In this document: positions 31,784 through 42,675 of the stretch, piece after piece
How positions within the stretch are numbered: the first letter of the stretch is position 1
Layout: every line of letters begins with the position of its first letter
Translations under genes and position numbers: made by a program
NCBI RefSeq assembly: GCF_014898815.1
Contig: NW_026515548.1
Span: forward strand, 354,501 to 418,500
Source: Panonychus citri
Taxonomy: Eukaryota > Arthropoda > Arachnida > Trombidiformes > Tetranychidae
Length of the DNA stretch: 64,000 nucleotides
Reading direction: 5' to 3'
Notes under the pieces: generated by a model
The model's input: only the letters and a program-made list of their open reading frames with translations
Database searches by the model: none
Told to the model about the DNA's origin: nothing

Positions 31784-31927
31784 TTACTCGTTCATTTAGT
31801 TGTTACATTTATCGTTTATTGTGTTTTCGTTACCAAACGTACATCATATCGCACGCACATCTAAACGATGAACACAATTTATGCTAAACATCATCATTTT
31901 AATCATCTTTTGTGTCTACCTTAGCAG

Positions 31928-31950
31928 TCTCTCTCTCTCTCTCTCTTCTC
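31928..31950. repeat. CT microsatellite
   Basis: Uninterrupted CT dinucleotides. Confidence 0.85.
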
Positions 31951-32795
31951 TTACCTGGAATCACTTTCAGTTTATTTTTGACACCCTTACCTGTCCTTAC
32001 TTTACCCTCCTTCGAATCGCGATCCCTTTCAATGTTAATTTGATTATAACGCTCATACTAAGCGATGGTGTCGATGATTAGAAGCAAAAAAAAAACTATT
32101 CTTTCAAGAAGAAAACGACTTTACACTTGAATGAGCTTCTTTTTATCATAATAATAATCTTACTTTCTATCTCCTCTTTCTCTCTCATTCTTACGCACGT
32201 TTGTTAATAATAATAGAAAATGATACAATTTCCGTCCAAAAGACTTTAGCCCCTCGAATCCCCTTCCATTCGCTCGTCTCCTCCTCCATCGCCTCCATTT
32301 AGGTTACTTGTTTTACTGTTACAAGTTGATCTACAATCAGAATCTTCATGATTTCCATTAAGGTGTGAAAAAGGGGCTCAGGGATTATTCGTGATGATGA
32401 ATGAGGAGCCTGAAAGTGTCAGGAAGGAGGGAAAGGTAAAAGTTTACTTGGAACTCGAGAGAGAAGTAAGAAAAGGAGGATATCGATGAAAGGGGAGGTT
32501 GATTGGAATTGGATTAAGATTTGAAAGAAGAGGCGATTGATGCTCATTGTTGTTGTCAGTTGTAGCTTGACAATCGAACAGTCAAGAGAAAAAGAGATCG
32601 AAATTCGAAGGAAAATTAAGTTATATATTCATAAGTCTCCCAACATCAACAAACATTATTGTTCATCTCATTGATTAGGATTGTTTCAGTTTATCCAAAG
32701 TTCATTGGAAATCATCAATTGTTTCAAAAGGATTCAGTGTTTTTTTGTTTTCTATTAATTTGTGTTCATTTCGAAGTGAATTTCAATCATTCATC

Positions 32796-34484
32796 ATGAA
32801 TCGATCAGTTTTCTGGATTTCCTGTGAATTTTTTGTTCTATTTTGTCTTTGTACTTGTTCATTAGCTGATGATAAGGTTAATGATACATCGATTACTAAA
32901 CGTCTTGGATTGGTCAACTATCTTTTCCCTGAACCCAGTGAACTTTTGTCTCCTCTTCTTCCATCCAGCCCACTCAGAAGGTCATCAGTCAATGGTCATT
33001 GGGTTTTCCCTCAGAGTTCAAGGAATGGGTTTTCCATTGCTTCTTTGATCCCTGGTGGAACCACCATGGATTTGGCTGAATCAGTTCCAAGATTTTCTTA
33101 CTCTCGATTCATTAAAGATGGCGAATCAGGTTCAGGGCTCAATGATACCCAAGCTACTAATAGTTCATCGGCTTATGCTGAATATGGTCGTCGAAATGGA
33201 GGTTCGCCAGGATCTGTCGTTTCATCTGCAAACAACAATCAACAAATGAATCGAGATTCAAATTCTGGCCAACAAAGATCAGATCGTAATGATGATGTTG
33301 ATATTGATGCTGAACTCAAGGCCGCTGATAAAGTTGTTGAATCAGCCATCGACTCAGGTGCAAACAATTCACCTTCTTCAACTCCTGGTCCATTAGATGA
33401 TGGTCGAGGTTTCCGACGACCAGGAATGCGGCCACTTCGAGCTTTCCGACCTGGACAAGGAGGACCTGGTGGTCCTTTTGAAGGACCTTATGGACCTTAT
33501 AGAGAGATGCGAGGCTTATCAGGTAATGGAGGTCATTTCGGCCCAATTCGTGGTCTCGCTGGCGGACCTGGTCTTTGGTCGCCATCGGCTTTCCCATTTT
33601 CAGGTCGACCACGAGTACCATTTGCTATGGGTATGAAATCAGGTCTTGGATTGAATGAGTTCAATGAAGGTGGTCGAGGTTCACCCATGTCAATGAATCC
33701 CCACCTTTGGAATGAAATTGATGCTTTAACTGCTAGTGGTTCGAATGGTGCTAATGGTGCTGTTCCCTCAGGTTCCTTTGATCTTCCTGCTTTCCCTCTT
33801 TCTGGTTTATCAGGTGAAGGTTATCCCCTCCTCGGTGGACCAACTTCTTTAGGTCTTTACCCACTCACTCCCGCTGCATCTTCCACCAACGGTCAACTTC
33901 ATCCTTCTGCTTCAACTGCTCACGGTCAAGTCCTTCCCAGTCCTCTTCAAGGTGTCATGGGTGCTCCTGGATTACATGGTTCCCTCCCCGGTTCAGGTTT
34001 ACCTGGATTAGTTGGTGGTCTACCCGGAGGCTTGAACGGTCCAGCTCCTGGTTCTTCTGGTTCTTCTGGTGCTCCTGGTGCTCCTGGTGCCTCTGGTGCT
34101 TCTGGTGCTGGTGACTCTTCCAATCTTGCTGATCTTCAGAAAGCACATCCTGGTCTTCACCCTGAACAATACAAGTACCTTCAACAATGGTACTCTTACC
34201 TTAATCAACCATCAATTAAATCTTATGTTGATTCTTTCCGAGACTCCGATGATCCATCATCTTCATCCGCTAAACCAAGTTCATCGTCTTCATCTCCCGA
34301 TGCGAACAAAGAAGGAAATCGACCTTGGTTCCGAAATCTTCGACTATTCCCCAACATGGACATGACTCGACTTCAACTTCCCCGTGTTCGTGACATCTTC
34401 CGAAACATTGGCACTCGTCTAGGATCATCAACCGCTTCAACAAGCACCACAACTGAATCATCAGCTGATCCATTTAATGTTTAA
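32796..34484 (+). CDS. Secreted Gly/Pro/Ser-rich protein, unknown function
   Basis: 562 residues from the ATG at 32796, chosen over an upstream in-frame start because it gives a clean signal peptide (SVFWISCEFFVLFCLCTCSLA). Soon after are a dibasic TKR and an LRR site. The middle is rich in Gly, Pro and Ser, with GPGGP-type and GLPG/GAPG collagen-like runs (about residues 220-270 and 380-450). The C-terminal 100 residues are different: Trp/Tyr/Leu-bearing, moderately basic and free of repeats (QYKYLQQWYSYLNQ, RLQLPRVRDIF). There are no cysteines outside the signal peptide. It could be a cuticular, silk-associated or matrix protein, but no chitin-binding R&R motif was seen. Single exon, apart from a possible 5' UTR exon. 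Confidence 0.75.
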   Translation: MNRSVFWISCEFFVLFCLCTCSLADDKVNDTSITKRLGLVNYLFPEPSELLSPLLPSSPLRRSSVNGHWVFPQSSRNGFSIASLIPGGTTMDLAESVPRFSYSRFIKDGESGSGLNDTQATNSSSAYAEYGRRNGGSPGSVVSSANNNQQMNRDSNSGQQRSDRNDDVDIDAELKAADKVVESAIDSGANNSPSSTPGPLDDGRGFRRPGMRPLRAFRPGQGGPGGPFEGPYGPYREMRGLSGNGGHFGPIRGLAGGPGLWSPSAFPFSGRPRVPFAMGMKSGLGLNEFNEGGRGSPMSMNPHLWNEIDALTASGSNGANGAVPSGSFDLPAFPLSGLSGEGYPLLGGPTSLGLYPLTPAASSTNGQLHPSASTAHGQVLPSPLQGVMGAPGLHGSLPGSGLPGLVGGLPGGLNGPAPGSSGSSGAPGAPGASGASGAGDSSNLADLQKAHPGLHPEQYKYLQQWYSYLNQPSIKSYVDSFRDSDDPSSSSAKPSSSSSSPDANKEGNRPWFRNLRLFPNMDMTRLQLPRVRDIFRNIGTRLGSSTASTSTTTESSADPFNV

Positions 34485-36916
34485 ATCAAACGATTAATAA
34501 TCGATGATGAGTTCTGATGATAACTAATGATGAAATGTCGTCGGTGTTAAAACCCTTTTTCTACTCATTCAATTTCATCTTTCTTTCTTTTTCATTTTTT
34601 CTTCTCTCTTCATCCATCATCATTATCGTCATCATATTGTGGCTTCTTGACCGTGCCAAAATGATCTTAAGTCGACCTTCACAATCAAAATTCGTTCTCC
34701 AAAGAAAAGACACTTTTTTCTTCATATTCATACACAGTTATTATCTTTTTATTTGTCAATTAACTCAATCAAATATTTACAAATCTATCAACTCAATTGT
34801 GTCCAGTGATAATTCATTTTTTAAATTGAGATCAAATCTTAATCACAATGATTTCAATTCAACACATTCAGTTAATCAATTGTCCAATGGTGTTTAAATG
34901 GTGATTTCTGTTAAATTTTGTTACAATAAATTGTTTTTTTTACAACAAAAATCAATTCGTGTATTAATTTGTAGAAAACATGATGAAAACAATCAAAGTA
35001 TAATATTAATGTTCAATTAACGATTAACGATTAACTGTTAACGCAATCATCTTCCAAATTGAATTAAAGGTGTGGGTAAATTGTTTGTTAAATTGTATTT
35101 TGTGGTTAATCAGTAAAAATTGATTACTCTTTCTAATTTTAATTAGATTGTTGAAAGTGAATCAACGACAATCATTTAGTTTTGATGTTGAACATTTTCA
35201 TCAATTTATCCTTTCACTTGTTACTTGTAACGACTCTTGGTGATGCGTTAACGTGATTAACTCAATGTCAATTAAGTTAATCATGATCACATAAATCGAC
35301 TCTTCTCTCATCATAATGTCTCTTTGATTGTCATCATTATTAATACATAAAGGTGTGGTTGAGTTGATTTAGTTGATGATAATGATGAATTTCAATGAAC
35401 CTTAAAGCAACAAAATAACAACTTTATCACGAATTGTTGTTGGAAAAAAGTTCTAACGTCGATTTTGTTTTATCTTCTAATAAAAATAACGGTTTAATTT
35501 TCATTTCTAATTGATAATTATAATTTATGGTTCATTTAGTAAACTTGGAAAACAATCATAACTAATTTGAATAATTAAATCAGTTTAATTGTTGCTGTTT
35601 GTTTAAAGTCGTTTGAAGGGAAGGGCGAAAGTCGAATCGTCAATTTGAACTTTACCAACTCAATAAATGCACAATTTAAAATGCTTACAAAATGAATTGA
35701 CTATTGATTAGTTAATTGGGAGACTTTGATTTAAATACAATTAACATACTATGGTAATTGTGTTGATCGACTTTGTTTCGTAGTTGATTGACTTATGGCT
35801 TTTCCTAATTTGGTATCCGTTCAGAATCTGATTGTTTGATTTGTCATTTTTAACTTTGATTAAAAGCATAAATTTGACTACATGATTAGTTGATTGCTCA
35901 TTTAAATTGTTCATTTTGCACTAACTTTTCCTTCCGATACTTTCGTTAATATGATTAACTCTAATTGTAACTCTCGCAGTACTTTTAGACTACTTTAAGT
36001 TTATGGTTGAAAGAATCTCTTCTTAATCATCATTAGTTAACTGTAATTAACAACCAAATTGTGATTCAATACTAAGAGCAACAATTTACAAACTAATTTT
36101 ATAAATATATTGTATTAAATATATTATATTATTCATGATGATTAAACTGATGAAATTGATTCCTGTTCAGGTCTCGCTTTTCTGATTTCTGTTCAAACCT
36201 GATTTTTTTCTGGCTTTTACCTTAATTGTCACTTGATTACTAATGAAATATAGATTGTTGTTAATCATTCTCTCCATCCGCTGATCATGTTGTTAATTAG
36301 AGTGAATTTTAGGCTGTAAATTCTGCTAATTAAATAACGATAAGTTAATTATCAAAAACGATTACTTGCTAATTAGAATATCCAATTTTCGATCATCTTT
36401 TTACATCCATTGACAATAGTTAATCAATTACGAGGATTCGGGCGATTTTTTCTCGGAATTTCAGCTAATAGAATAGTTGATTTATCTCGAGTTCAGTTCA
36501 TAGTTGATTGAGATTAGCGATTGAACTGATTCTCGTTAATGATTTAACTTTATCAATATTTAAGTGAACCAATTCAAGAAATTTGTTAACAATCCAATCA
36601 CATGAATTTTGAGCTAATTTATCTTTATCATTTCAAGATGAACAAGTTTGATTTGTATCATCGCCATTTATTGATTGTGGTTGAAGATCTAGACAACAAT
36701 CAATTGGTGCCATTCGTAAGTAAACTAGCCGTTTCAATCGATTGTCGAAATCTAAAATTGAATTACGTGAGTTTATTAGGGAATAACAAATAAGATGAAT
36801 ACGTCTGAGTGGGTCGATTCTTTGGTGCGAAAAATTCAAATGTTTGAAGAAATGATTGGAAATATTAGTAAGAGATCATATTAATGAATAGTAATTGTGA
36901 TGATGGTTAGTAAAAT
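34485..36916. other. Intergenic, AT-rich
   Basis: Nothing recognisable. The ORF at 34517-34897 is the low-complexity 3' flank of the Gly-rich gene. Confidence 0.55.
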
Positions 36917-37723
36917 TCATTTACCAGCTGATGGACAAATCAAGTTGTTGAGACATTCTTTGCATTTGGGTTTATCAGCTGTACATTTCATTTGACCGAA
37001 ACGAGGAATGAGACGGTTGAATTCATAAATCAGATCTTTTGAAAGCCAAGATTCTAATGCAACGCGAGTTTTTTCAGCATCTTTGGTCGATTTTTGAACC
37101 CAACCAAGTCGATTTGCAAGGCGATGCATATGCACATCAACTCCAAGTCCATCTGATTTCTTGTAACAACTTTGCAGAAACAAATATGCCATTTTTGGAC
37201 CAACACCGGGTAAGTCGATCAAATCTTTAGCATTATCGGGAGTATCTCCATTGTAATTTTCTTTCAAAATAGTTGCAACTTTTCTTATGTTTGATGATTT
37301 TGTGTTACGAAAATTAACTGGAATACATTTTGATAGTTCCGCATCTGATTTCGCGAGTACCCATTCGATTGATAGGCCATCCGCGCAAAGCTCATTCCAA
37401 ACTTTCAAAGTTTGTTCATCTTTAGTCTGACTGGATAACATGAGGGCAACTAAGATCCTAAAACGTTCCTCAGGTTTGGTATTCAAAGGGTCATTTTCAA
37501 TGTACCAGGGCATTGATTCCAGGGGAGCTACAACTCCTTCCATCATCATTTTAATATTCTCATAAGTTTGAGGCCAATTCTCTGGAATCCAACCGGGCGA
37601 TTTAGTTTCAGGCTTAGCCTCACCCTCGTCTTGGACAGTTACATGTTCTCTCTTGACCTTTTTCTCTTCTGGCTCATCACCTTTCGCCTTTTGCTTAACT
37701 TTAGACACCCTCTTCCTTGGCAT
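36917..37723 (-). CDS. NTHL1: Endonuclease III homologue, copy A (canonical)
   Basis: Bifunctional DNA glycosylase/AP lyase for oxidised pyrimidines in base-excision repair. The protein has 268 residues with a Lys-rich N-terminus that may act as a nuclear signal. The helix-hairpin-helix LPGVGPKMA carries the catalytic Lys (K167), the Asp is D186 (VDVHMHR), and the Fe-S loop is C247-x6-C254-x2-C257-x5-C263 as in the family. The intercalating-loop SSQTKD is present. Upstream, a 131-bp 5' UTR intron (37727-37857) ends in TTCTAG just before the start codon. It is adjacent to copy B in the same orientation. Confidence 0.95.
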   Translation of the reverse strand: MPRKRVSKVKQKAKGDEPEEKKVKREHVTVQDEGEAKPETKSPGWIPENWPQTYENIKMMMEGVVAPLESMPWYIENDPLNTKPEERFRILVALMLSSQTKDEQTLKVWNELCADGLSIEWVLAKSDAELSKCIPVNFRNTKSSNIRKVATILKENYNGDTPDNAKDLIDLPGVGPKMAYLFLQSCYKKSDGLGVDVHMHRLANRLGWVQKSTKDAEKTRVALESWLSKDLIYEFNRLIPRFGQMKCTADKPKCKECLNNLICPSAGK

Positions 37724-37858
37724 GATCTAGAATATCAAATCAACAGATTAAAAATCCAATTAGAAATTTTAAAAGTTAACCAACAAACTCAACTATGAAA
37801 GGAGCCGAGAAAACACTGAAACATGAATTGTAACAGAATGAAAGCAAGTAGTCTTACC

Positions 37859-38377
37859 TCAACAATCGAGTTTAACAAATTAAACAATAAAAAAAATCAA
37901 TTTGACGCCAAATTAAACAAAGAAAACGAGAAGAAATCAACTTATGAATCACAAGTTGAGAATAGAAAACATTTGATTCACGTGACAGGGACTTTTTTCT
38001 AATCTCCAATCTCATTTTCTTTTGTTTCCAACAAACTTGTTGATTAATTTCGCCAATTTGACGCTTCTTGTTTATTAATCGATTGCATTCAAATTAAAAG
38101 GAACTTTGAATGTTTTATAGATAATTGATCTAAATTTAAACTTCAAATTTTGAAGTAGAATTGAAATGATTTTAAATGGCTCCTTTGGAGAAAATATCAA
38201 TTATGAATCGTCTTTATTAAACAGAAATGAGAGTTAAAAGAGCTCAAGGTGATCGATGTTTGGATGAATTGAGATCAACTGGCAGGAATCATACAACATC
38301 ATAAAAAATTGAACTTTAGCTTAAACATTTACTGAACATTAAGTTTTCGATCAATTGTAAAAGCTTAAGGAGATCGA
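37859..38377. other. Spacer between the NTHL1 copies
   Basis: No coding signal. It should hold the copy A promoter and copy B 3' UTR. Confidence 0.6.
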
Positions 38378-39229
38378 TTACTTTTTGGTTTTTCTTGCTC
38401 CTTGACAAATCTTGTTGTTTAGACATTCACCGCACTTCGGGTCTTCGTTGCATTTTGTTTGTCCAAATCGTGAGATGAGACGATTGAATTCAAGCATCGT
38501 TTCCTTTGGAAGCCAAGATTCCAGTTGAGTGCGAGTTCTTGTATGACAGTTGACCGGCTTTGGAACCCAAGACAAACGATTGACAACACGGACAATGTAT
38601 CCATCGGGTCCGATGCCTTCGACTTTTCCATAGCAACACTGAAGGAATAGAACAGCCGTTTTACTACCAACTCCAGGTAAGTCACTCAGCTCTTTCAAGG
38701 TATCTGGAGTATCTCCGCCGTGCTCTTCCTTCAAAATGGCGGCGGTTTGTTTGATGTGATTTGCTTTCTGTTTGTAGAAACTGCAAGATTTGATAAGATT
38801 TGCGATTTCATCCTGATCTTTCTCCAAGATCCAGTCGATCGAAAGTCCTTCTTCACAAAGAGCATTCCAAGCTTTGAGAAGCGGTTCATCTTTGGTTCGA
38901 CTTGATAAAATTAGAGCAACTAAGATACGAAATCTTTCCAGTGGTTTAGTTTTTTTCGGATCTTTAGACTGAAACCAGGGCAGTGATTCAACCGGAGCAA
39001 CAACTCCTTCCATCATTTTCTTTACGTTCTCGTAAGCTTCAGGCCAATTCTTGGGTCTCCAACTTTCTTTACTTTGTGTCTTTGTTGTTACTTCATCAAC
39101 TTCATCACCTTCATCTTTCACAGCAATATGGTTCCGTTTGCTTCTTTTAACCACAGGCTCATCTACAATATCCTTCGCTTCCTTTTTGATAACAGCACCA
39201 GGCGCCTTTCGCCTCGTAACCTTGCCCAT
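38378..39229 (-). CDS. Endonuclease III homologue, copy B (diverged paralogue)
   Basis: 283 residues. The start at 39229 was chosen because a longer reading frame (to 39259) crosses a 3' splice site (TTTTTAG at 39244-39250). The 5' UTR intron is 39244-39450. The gene structure mirrors copy A, so the pair arose by tandem duplication. The catalytic Lys (K190, LPGVGSKTA) and Asp (D209) remain. But the Asp motif reads GPDGYIVR instead of VDVHMHR, SSQTKD has become SSRTKD, and the Fe-S ligands are C260-x5-C266-x2-C269-x5-C275, one residue short. The fold and probably the cluster are kept. Substrate choice or activity may have changed. The frame is intact, so it is not a pseudogene. Confidence 0.9.
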   Translation of the reverse strand: MGKVTRRKAPGAVIKKEAKDIVDEPVVKRSKRNHIAVKDEGDEVDEVTTKTQSKESWRPKNWPEAYENVKKMMEGVVAPVESLPWFQSKDPKKTKPLERFRILVALILSSRTKDEPLLKAWNALCEEGLSIDWILEKDQDEIANLIKSCSFYKQKANHIKQTAAILKEEHGGDTPDTLKELSDLPGVGSKTAVLFLQCCYGKVEGIGPDGYIVRVVNRLSWVPKPVNCHTRTRTQLESWLPKETMLEFNRLISRFGQTKCNEDPKCGECLNNKICQGARKTKK

Positions 39230-39450
39230 TTTCTCTCTTTGACCTAAAAATCGAAACAAAAAGCGATATAATCAAACATTCTGAAAGAGTCTCTAGAAAA
39301 TTCAATGTATTTCCAATGGCAACCTGAAGATTGCATCAGGTTTGAGACGAAAGACAAAAAGAGAACAACAAATGGGAACTAAAGAGTAAAGAAGTTCCTT
39401 ACTCTTTGACAGGGACACAAGTAGATTAATATAACTGAACAGAAACTTAC

Positions 39451-40145
39451 CTTTGGAATGAGCTTTAAATAAATGAAAAATTAACAAAGAATAAATCACA
39501 AAATAAACAAAAGTTGAAATAGAAAATCAGTTGAACTGAAAATTTGAAAAAGAAAAATTCTTCACGTGACTTTAGGGACTTTCGTCTAATTGAGATTCTT
39601 CATGTGTTTCGATCGACAATTTAAATTGTAGAAACTAATCAATCAAAAGAAAAGATAATCTCTTGGACTCAATTGAATTGAATTAAATGAAAATGATCAA
39701 AATTTAAATCACATGAAAGAACTTCAATCAACTAAAATCTTTTCAAATTCCAAGAAATTTTTGATTTTCTCCCAAAAACTTTACCAATAATGAAAAGAAG
39801 AAAATTTTGCAACCAAATGAAATGAAAGAAGTTCGTCTTCACAATTTGATTCACAATTTGATTCGATTCATCAAATTTCCGATCAATTAATAGCAATTAG
39901 CATACAAATGGTTCGTTTTTACCGCTTGTCTTTTCTATCGCCATCTACTTTTGCTCTGTTGCTAAGTAGTTTCTTCATTTACGTCGTTTGTTAGGCGCGA
40001 TTTCATTTCTTCCTCTTTGTTGTTCACTTGCTCTCACTTCATTTCTCTTCATTGTGTCATTTTAATCTCTCACTTTGAGTCTTCTAAATTTGGTTAATTT
40101 CAATTTTTAATTAATTAGTTTGTTCTTAAAACAATTAAATCGAAA
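39451..40145. promoter_or_regulatory. Divergent promoter interval between NTHL1 copy B and PCNA
   Basis: About 0.7 kb separates the first exon edge of the repair gene (minus) and the PCNA start (plus). No coding signal. Shared control of a repair and a replication gene is possible. Confidence 0.5.
39991..40000 (-). promoter_or_regulatory. E2F-like site upstream of PCNA
   Basis: TTAGGCGCGA continuing into TTT reads AAATCGCGCC on the minus strand, near the E2F consensus TTTSSCGC. It lies about 145 bp before the PCNA ATG, as in many animal PCNA promoters. This is a single site matched by eye. Confidence 0.35.
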
Positions 40146-41411
40146 ATGTTTGAAGGTCGAATGATCCGTGGTTTTATCATAAAACGAATTCTTGAAGCCA
40201 TCAAAGACTTGGTTTCGGAAGCTTCATGGGATTGCTCCACTACGGGAATGTCTCTCCAAGCCATGGACACTTCTCATGTCTCTCTTGTCTCAGTCCAGTT
40301 GAAATCAGAAGGTTTTGATAAATATCGTTGTGATCGTAATTTAACACTCGGAATGAACTTGGCAAGGTAAGATTCGTGTTCCCTTTTCCTCTGTGTCATC
40401 TTTTCTCTGGGCCTCATTTCCTCCATTCTCCTCATTTTCTTCCCTTTTCTCTGTATTTCAATCTCTTTTTTGTTCTTTTCTTTTTTGTTAAAAAGAACAA
40501 TTTTCATATTCTATTCTACTGTGTTGTTCTATTCGTTTTTTCTTCTTGATTTTTCATTCCATCGGTTTTCTTAATTTTTTAAATTTTTGTCTCTTTTTAC
40601 TTTTTCTAGTTTGGCTCAAATCGTTAAGGCTGCTGGTAATGATGATGTAATTACCATTAAAGCTCCCGATGATGCCGATAAAATAACTCTTATTTTCGAA
40701 ACCAAAAATGAAGCTGAAAAATGGGAGTATGAAATTAAACTGATGAATCTTGATTCCGAATATCTTGGTATCCCGGTAAGATAAATTCGCTCCCGCTCAA
40801 AGCTTTGTTCTGTTTGGCGCTAATTTTATCATCTCTTTCCTCTTACTAACTCAACACTTAACAATCTTTCTTTTCTTGTTCCCTTACCTTTTATCTTCAA
40901 TAGGAAACCGACTACAGTGTAAAGGCTCTTTTACCTTCTCATAAATTCCAAAGAATTTGTCGTGACCTTTCCCAGATCGGGGACTCAGTTACCATCTCAG
41001 CAGCTAAAGATGGAATTCGATTCTCGACTACTGGAGACTTGGGATCTGGAACAGTGAAACTCAACCAAACAGCATCGGCTGATAAACCCGAAGAAACGGT
41101 TTCAGTTAAAGTTGAAGAACCGATTATTCTCTCATTTGCCCTCAAGTATCTCAATCATTTCGCCAGAGCAACTGCTCTCTCACCTCAAGTGTCCCTCTCA
41201 TTGTCGAAAGATGTTCCATTAGGTAAGTCTTTTTAAACGCATCAAATGACCTTAAACGCCTCAGTTAATCCTAAACTCCATTTTTTCTTTCTCCCGCTTT
41301 TATCATCAATTACCTCTAGTTGTTGAATACATGATTCACGATGATGATGACGATGAAATTGGTTACATAAGATACTACTTGGCGCCAAAGATTGAGGAAG
41401 GAGAAGAATAA
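40146..41411 (+). CDS. PCNA: Proliferating cell nuclear antigen, four exons
   Basis: Sliding clamp for DNA polymerase delta and repair enzymes. Exons are 40146-40366, 40610-40775, 40904-41222 and 41320-41411, with GT-AG introns and consistent phases (265 residues; human has 261). Recognisable blocks include MFEGRMIRG at the N-terminus, SHVSLV, YRCDRNL, the interdomain loop LMNLDSEYLGIP, ICRDLSQIGD, and the C-terminal YYLAPKIEEGEE. One oddity is an acidic insertion HDDDDDEIG where other animals have a short turn, just before the LAPK segment that contributes to PIP-box binding. The start gives the universal MFE beginning. Confidence 0.97.
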
Positions 41412-42675
41412 AAAAGGATGTGATCTTCAAGAAGAAAAGAAGGCGAACCAAAACAAAAAATGGAACATAACAAAACCATAAAATTTTCTAATTTCTTTTT
41501 TATTTTCATCATCACTAAAAAAATTAAATAATTGTGATAACAAAGTCAATTGTGTTTTCTTGCCAACGGCATAACAGGATATGTGTTAGTTAACTTTGGC
41601 AAAAAAGGGAACATTAAAAGCAACTTTGGTAATGTTAGTTTGATCCCGTTGGATTTTTAACGAATCAAAATTAATTACCTACTAATTAGCCAAATAGAGG
41701 TGAAGACAATGAAATTCAATTCTCGTGGACAATTGAATGAGAAATAACATAAAATTTCGATGAGTTTTATTGCTTGAAGAAACTGTTCGGTTAAGTTGAT
41801 TGATTAGATGGAGAGTCTAATTGTGACTTAATTATTTCTAAATCCTCGGTTGATATTTTAAATAACTGTTAAAATCTAATTTTGATTAGACGATAAACTG
41901 GTTCATTTTTGAAGAAATCGTTTTATTGTTTGACCTTTGGAATTATGTTGATGAAGTAATTGGATTGATAATGATTGAAATTTTGACTTTTCGTCTATTT
42001 GATTGTTCAAATTTTCCAATTGAATATTTTGTTTTCTGAGTCTCTGGAATCGCAAGCGAAAAGAAAATCGAGTTTTGTACAAAAAAATAAAAGTTAATAA
42101 ATCGAAAAAAACAATTTAAAGAAAAGAAAATATAAGAACGAAATGTCAATTCCGTTGATTCCGCTAGTTGACTTGGTAGAATTCGTGAGAAATTTTTCGA
42201 GTCCAACTGAGAGTTTCCAATTGATTGTTTGAACTTTTCTTGAAATGAATCAATTATTTACGATGATTAAACTGATTGTTACATGATTCGGGATAACAAT
42301 CAAGATTATTCAGTGTGGTCGATAATGTAAATGACGATTTGTGAAGACGAAGATAATGGAGATAATCTTAGAATCCATGAAGATTGGCTTGGAATTGAAT
42401 CAACTTTAATTGCTGAAAGTGACCTGATTGATTGGTAGATAATTGATGAGAAGGAAAGAGATTAAAGATGATAGATGAGCGAATGGTTTTCATGATGATG
42501 CTGGTGACTTGTGGTAATGTTGCTGGTGGATTTAATCATCGTACAGATAATTAAATCTGAATAAAATTGGTGTTGGTTAATTTCAGAATTTTGAAATAAA
42601 GGTGAAAGCCGCATGAAAAAGGGAGCAGAAATGATGAGAAATGGCGAAAGAGAGAAGTCGACAAAAGGACAATCA
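41412..42675. other. Convergent intergenic region
   Basis: 3' flanks of PCNA (plus) and CDP-diacylglycerol synthase (minus). No gene recognised. Confidence 0.6.

Larger units (their letters stand above)
29332..32795. other. Intergenic, AT-rich
   Basis: No gene recognised between the channel and the Gly-rich protein gene. It holds two microsatellites, listed separately. The last few hundred bases should include the promoter and 5' UTR of the downstream gene. Confidence 0.6.

Noticed and set aside
33316..34473. ORFs opposite or overlapping the Gly-rich protein gene
   Set aside because: Produced by repetitive composition in other frames. Only the frame with a signal peptide is credible.
39230..39259. 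Longer N-terminus for NTHL1 copy B
   Set aside because: The extra codons cross a 3' splice site (TTTTTAG). A matching donor at 39449-39450 places them in a 5' UTR intron, as in copy A.
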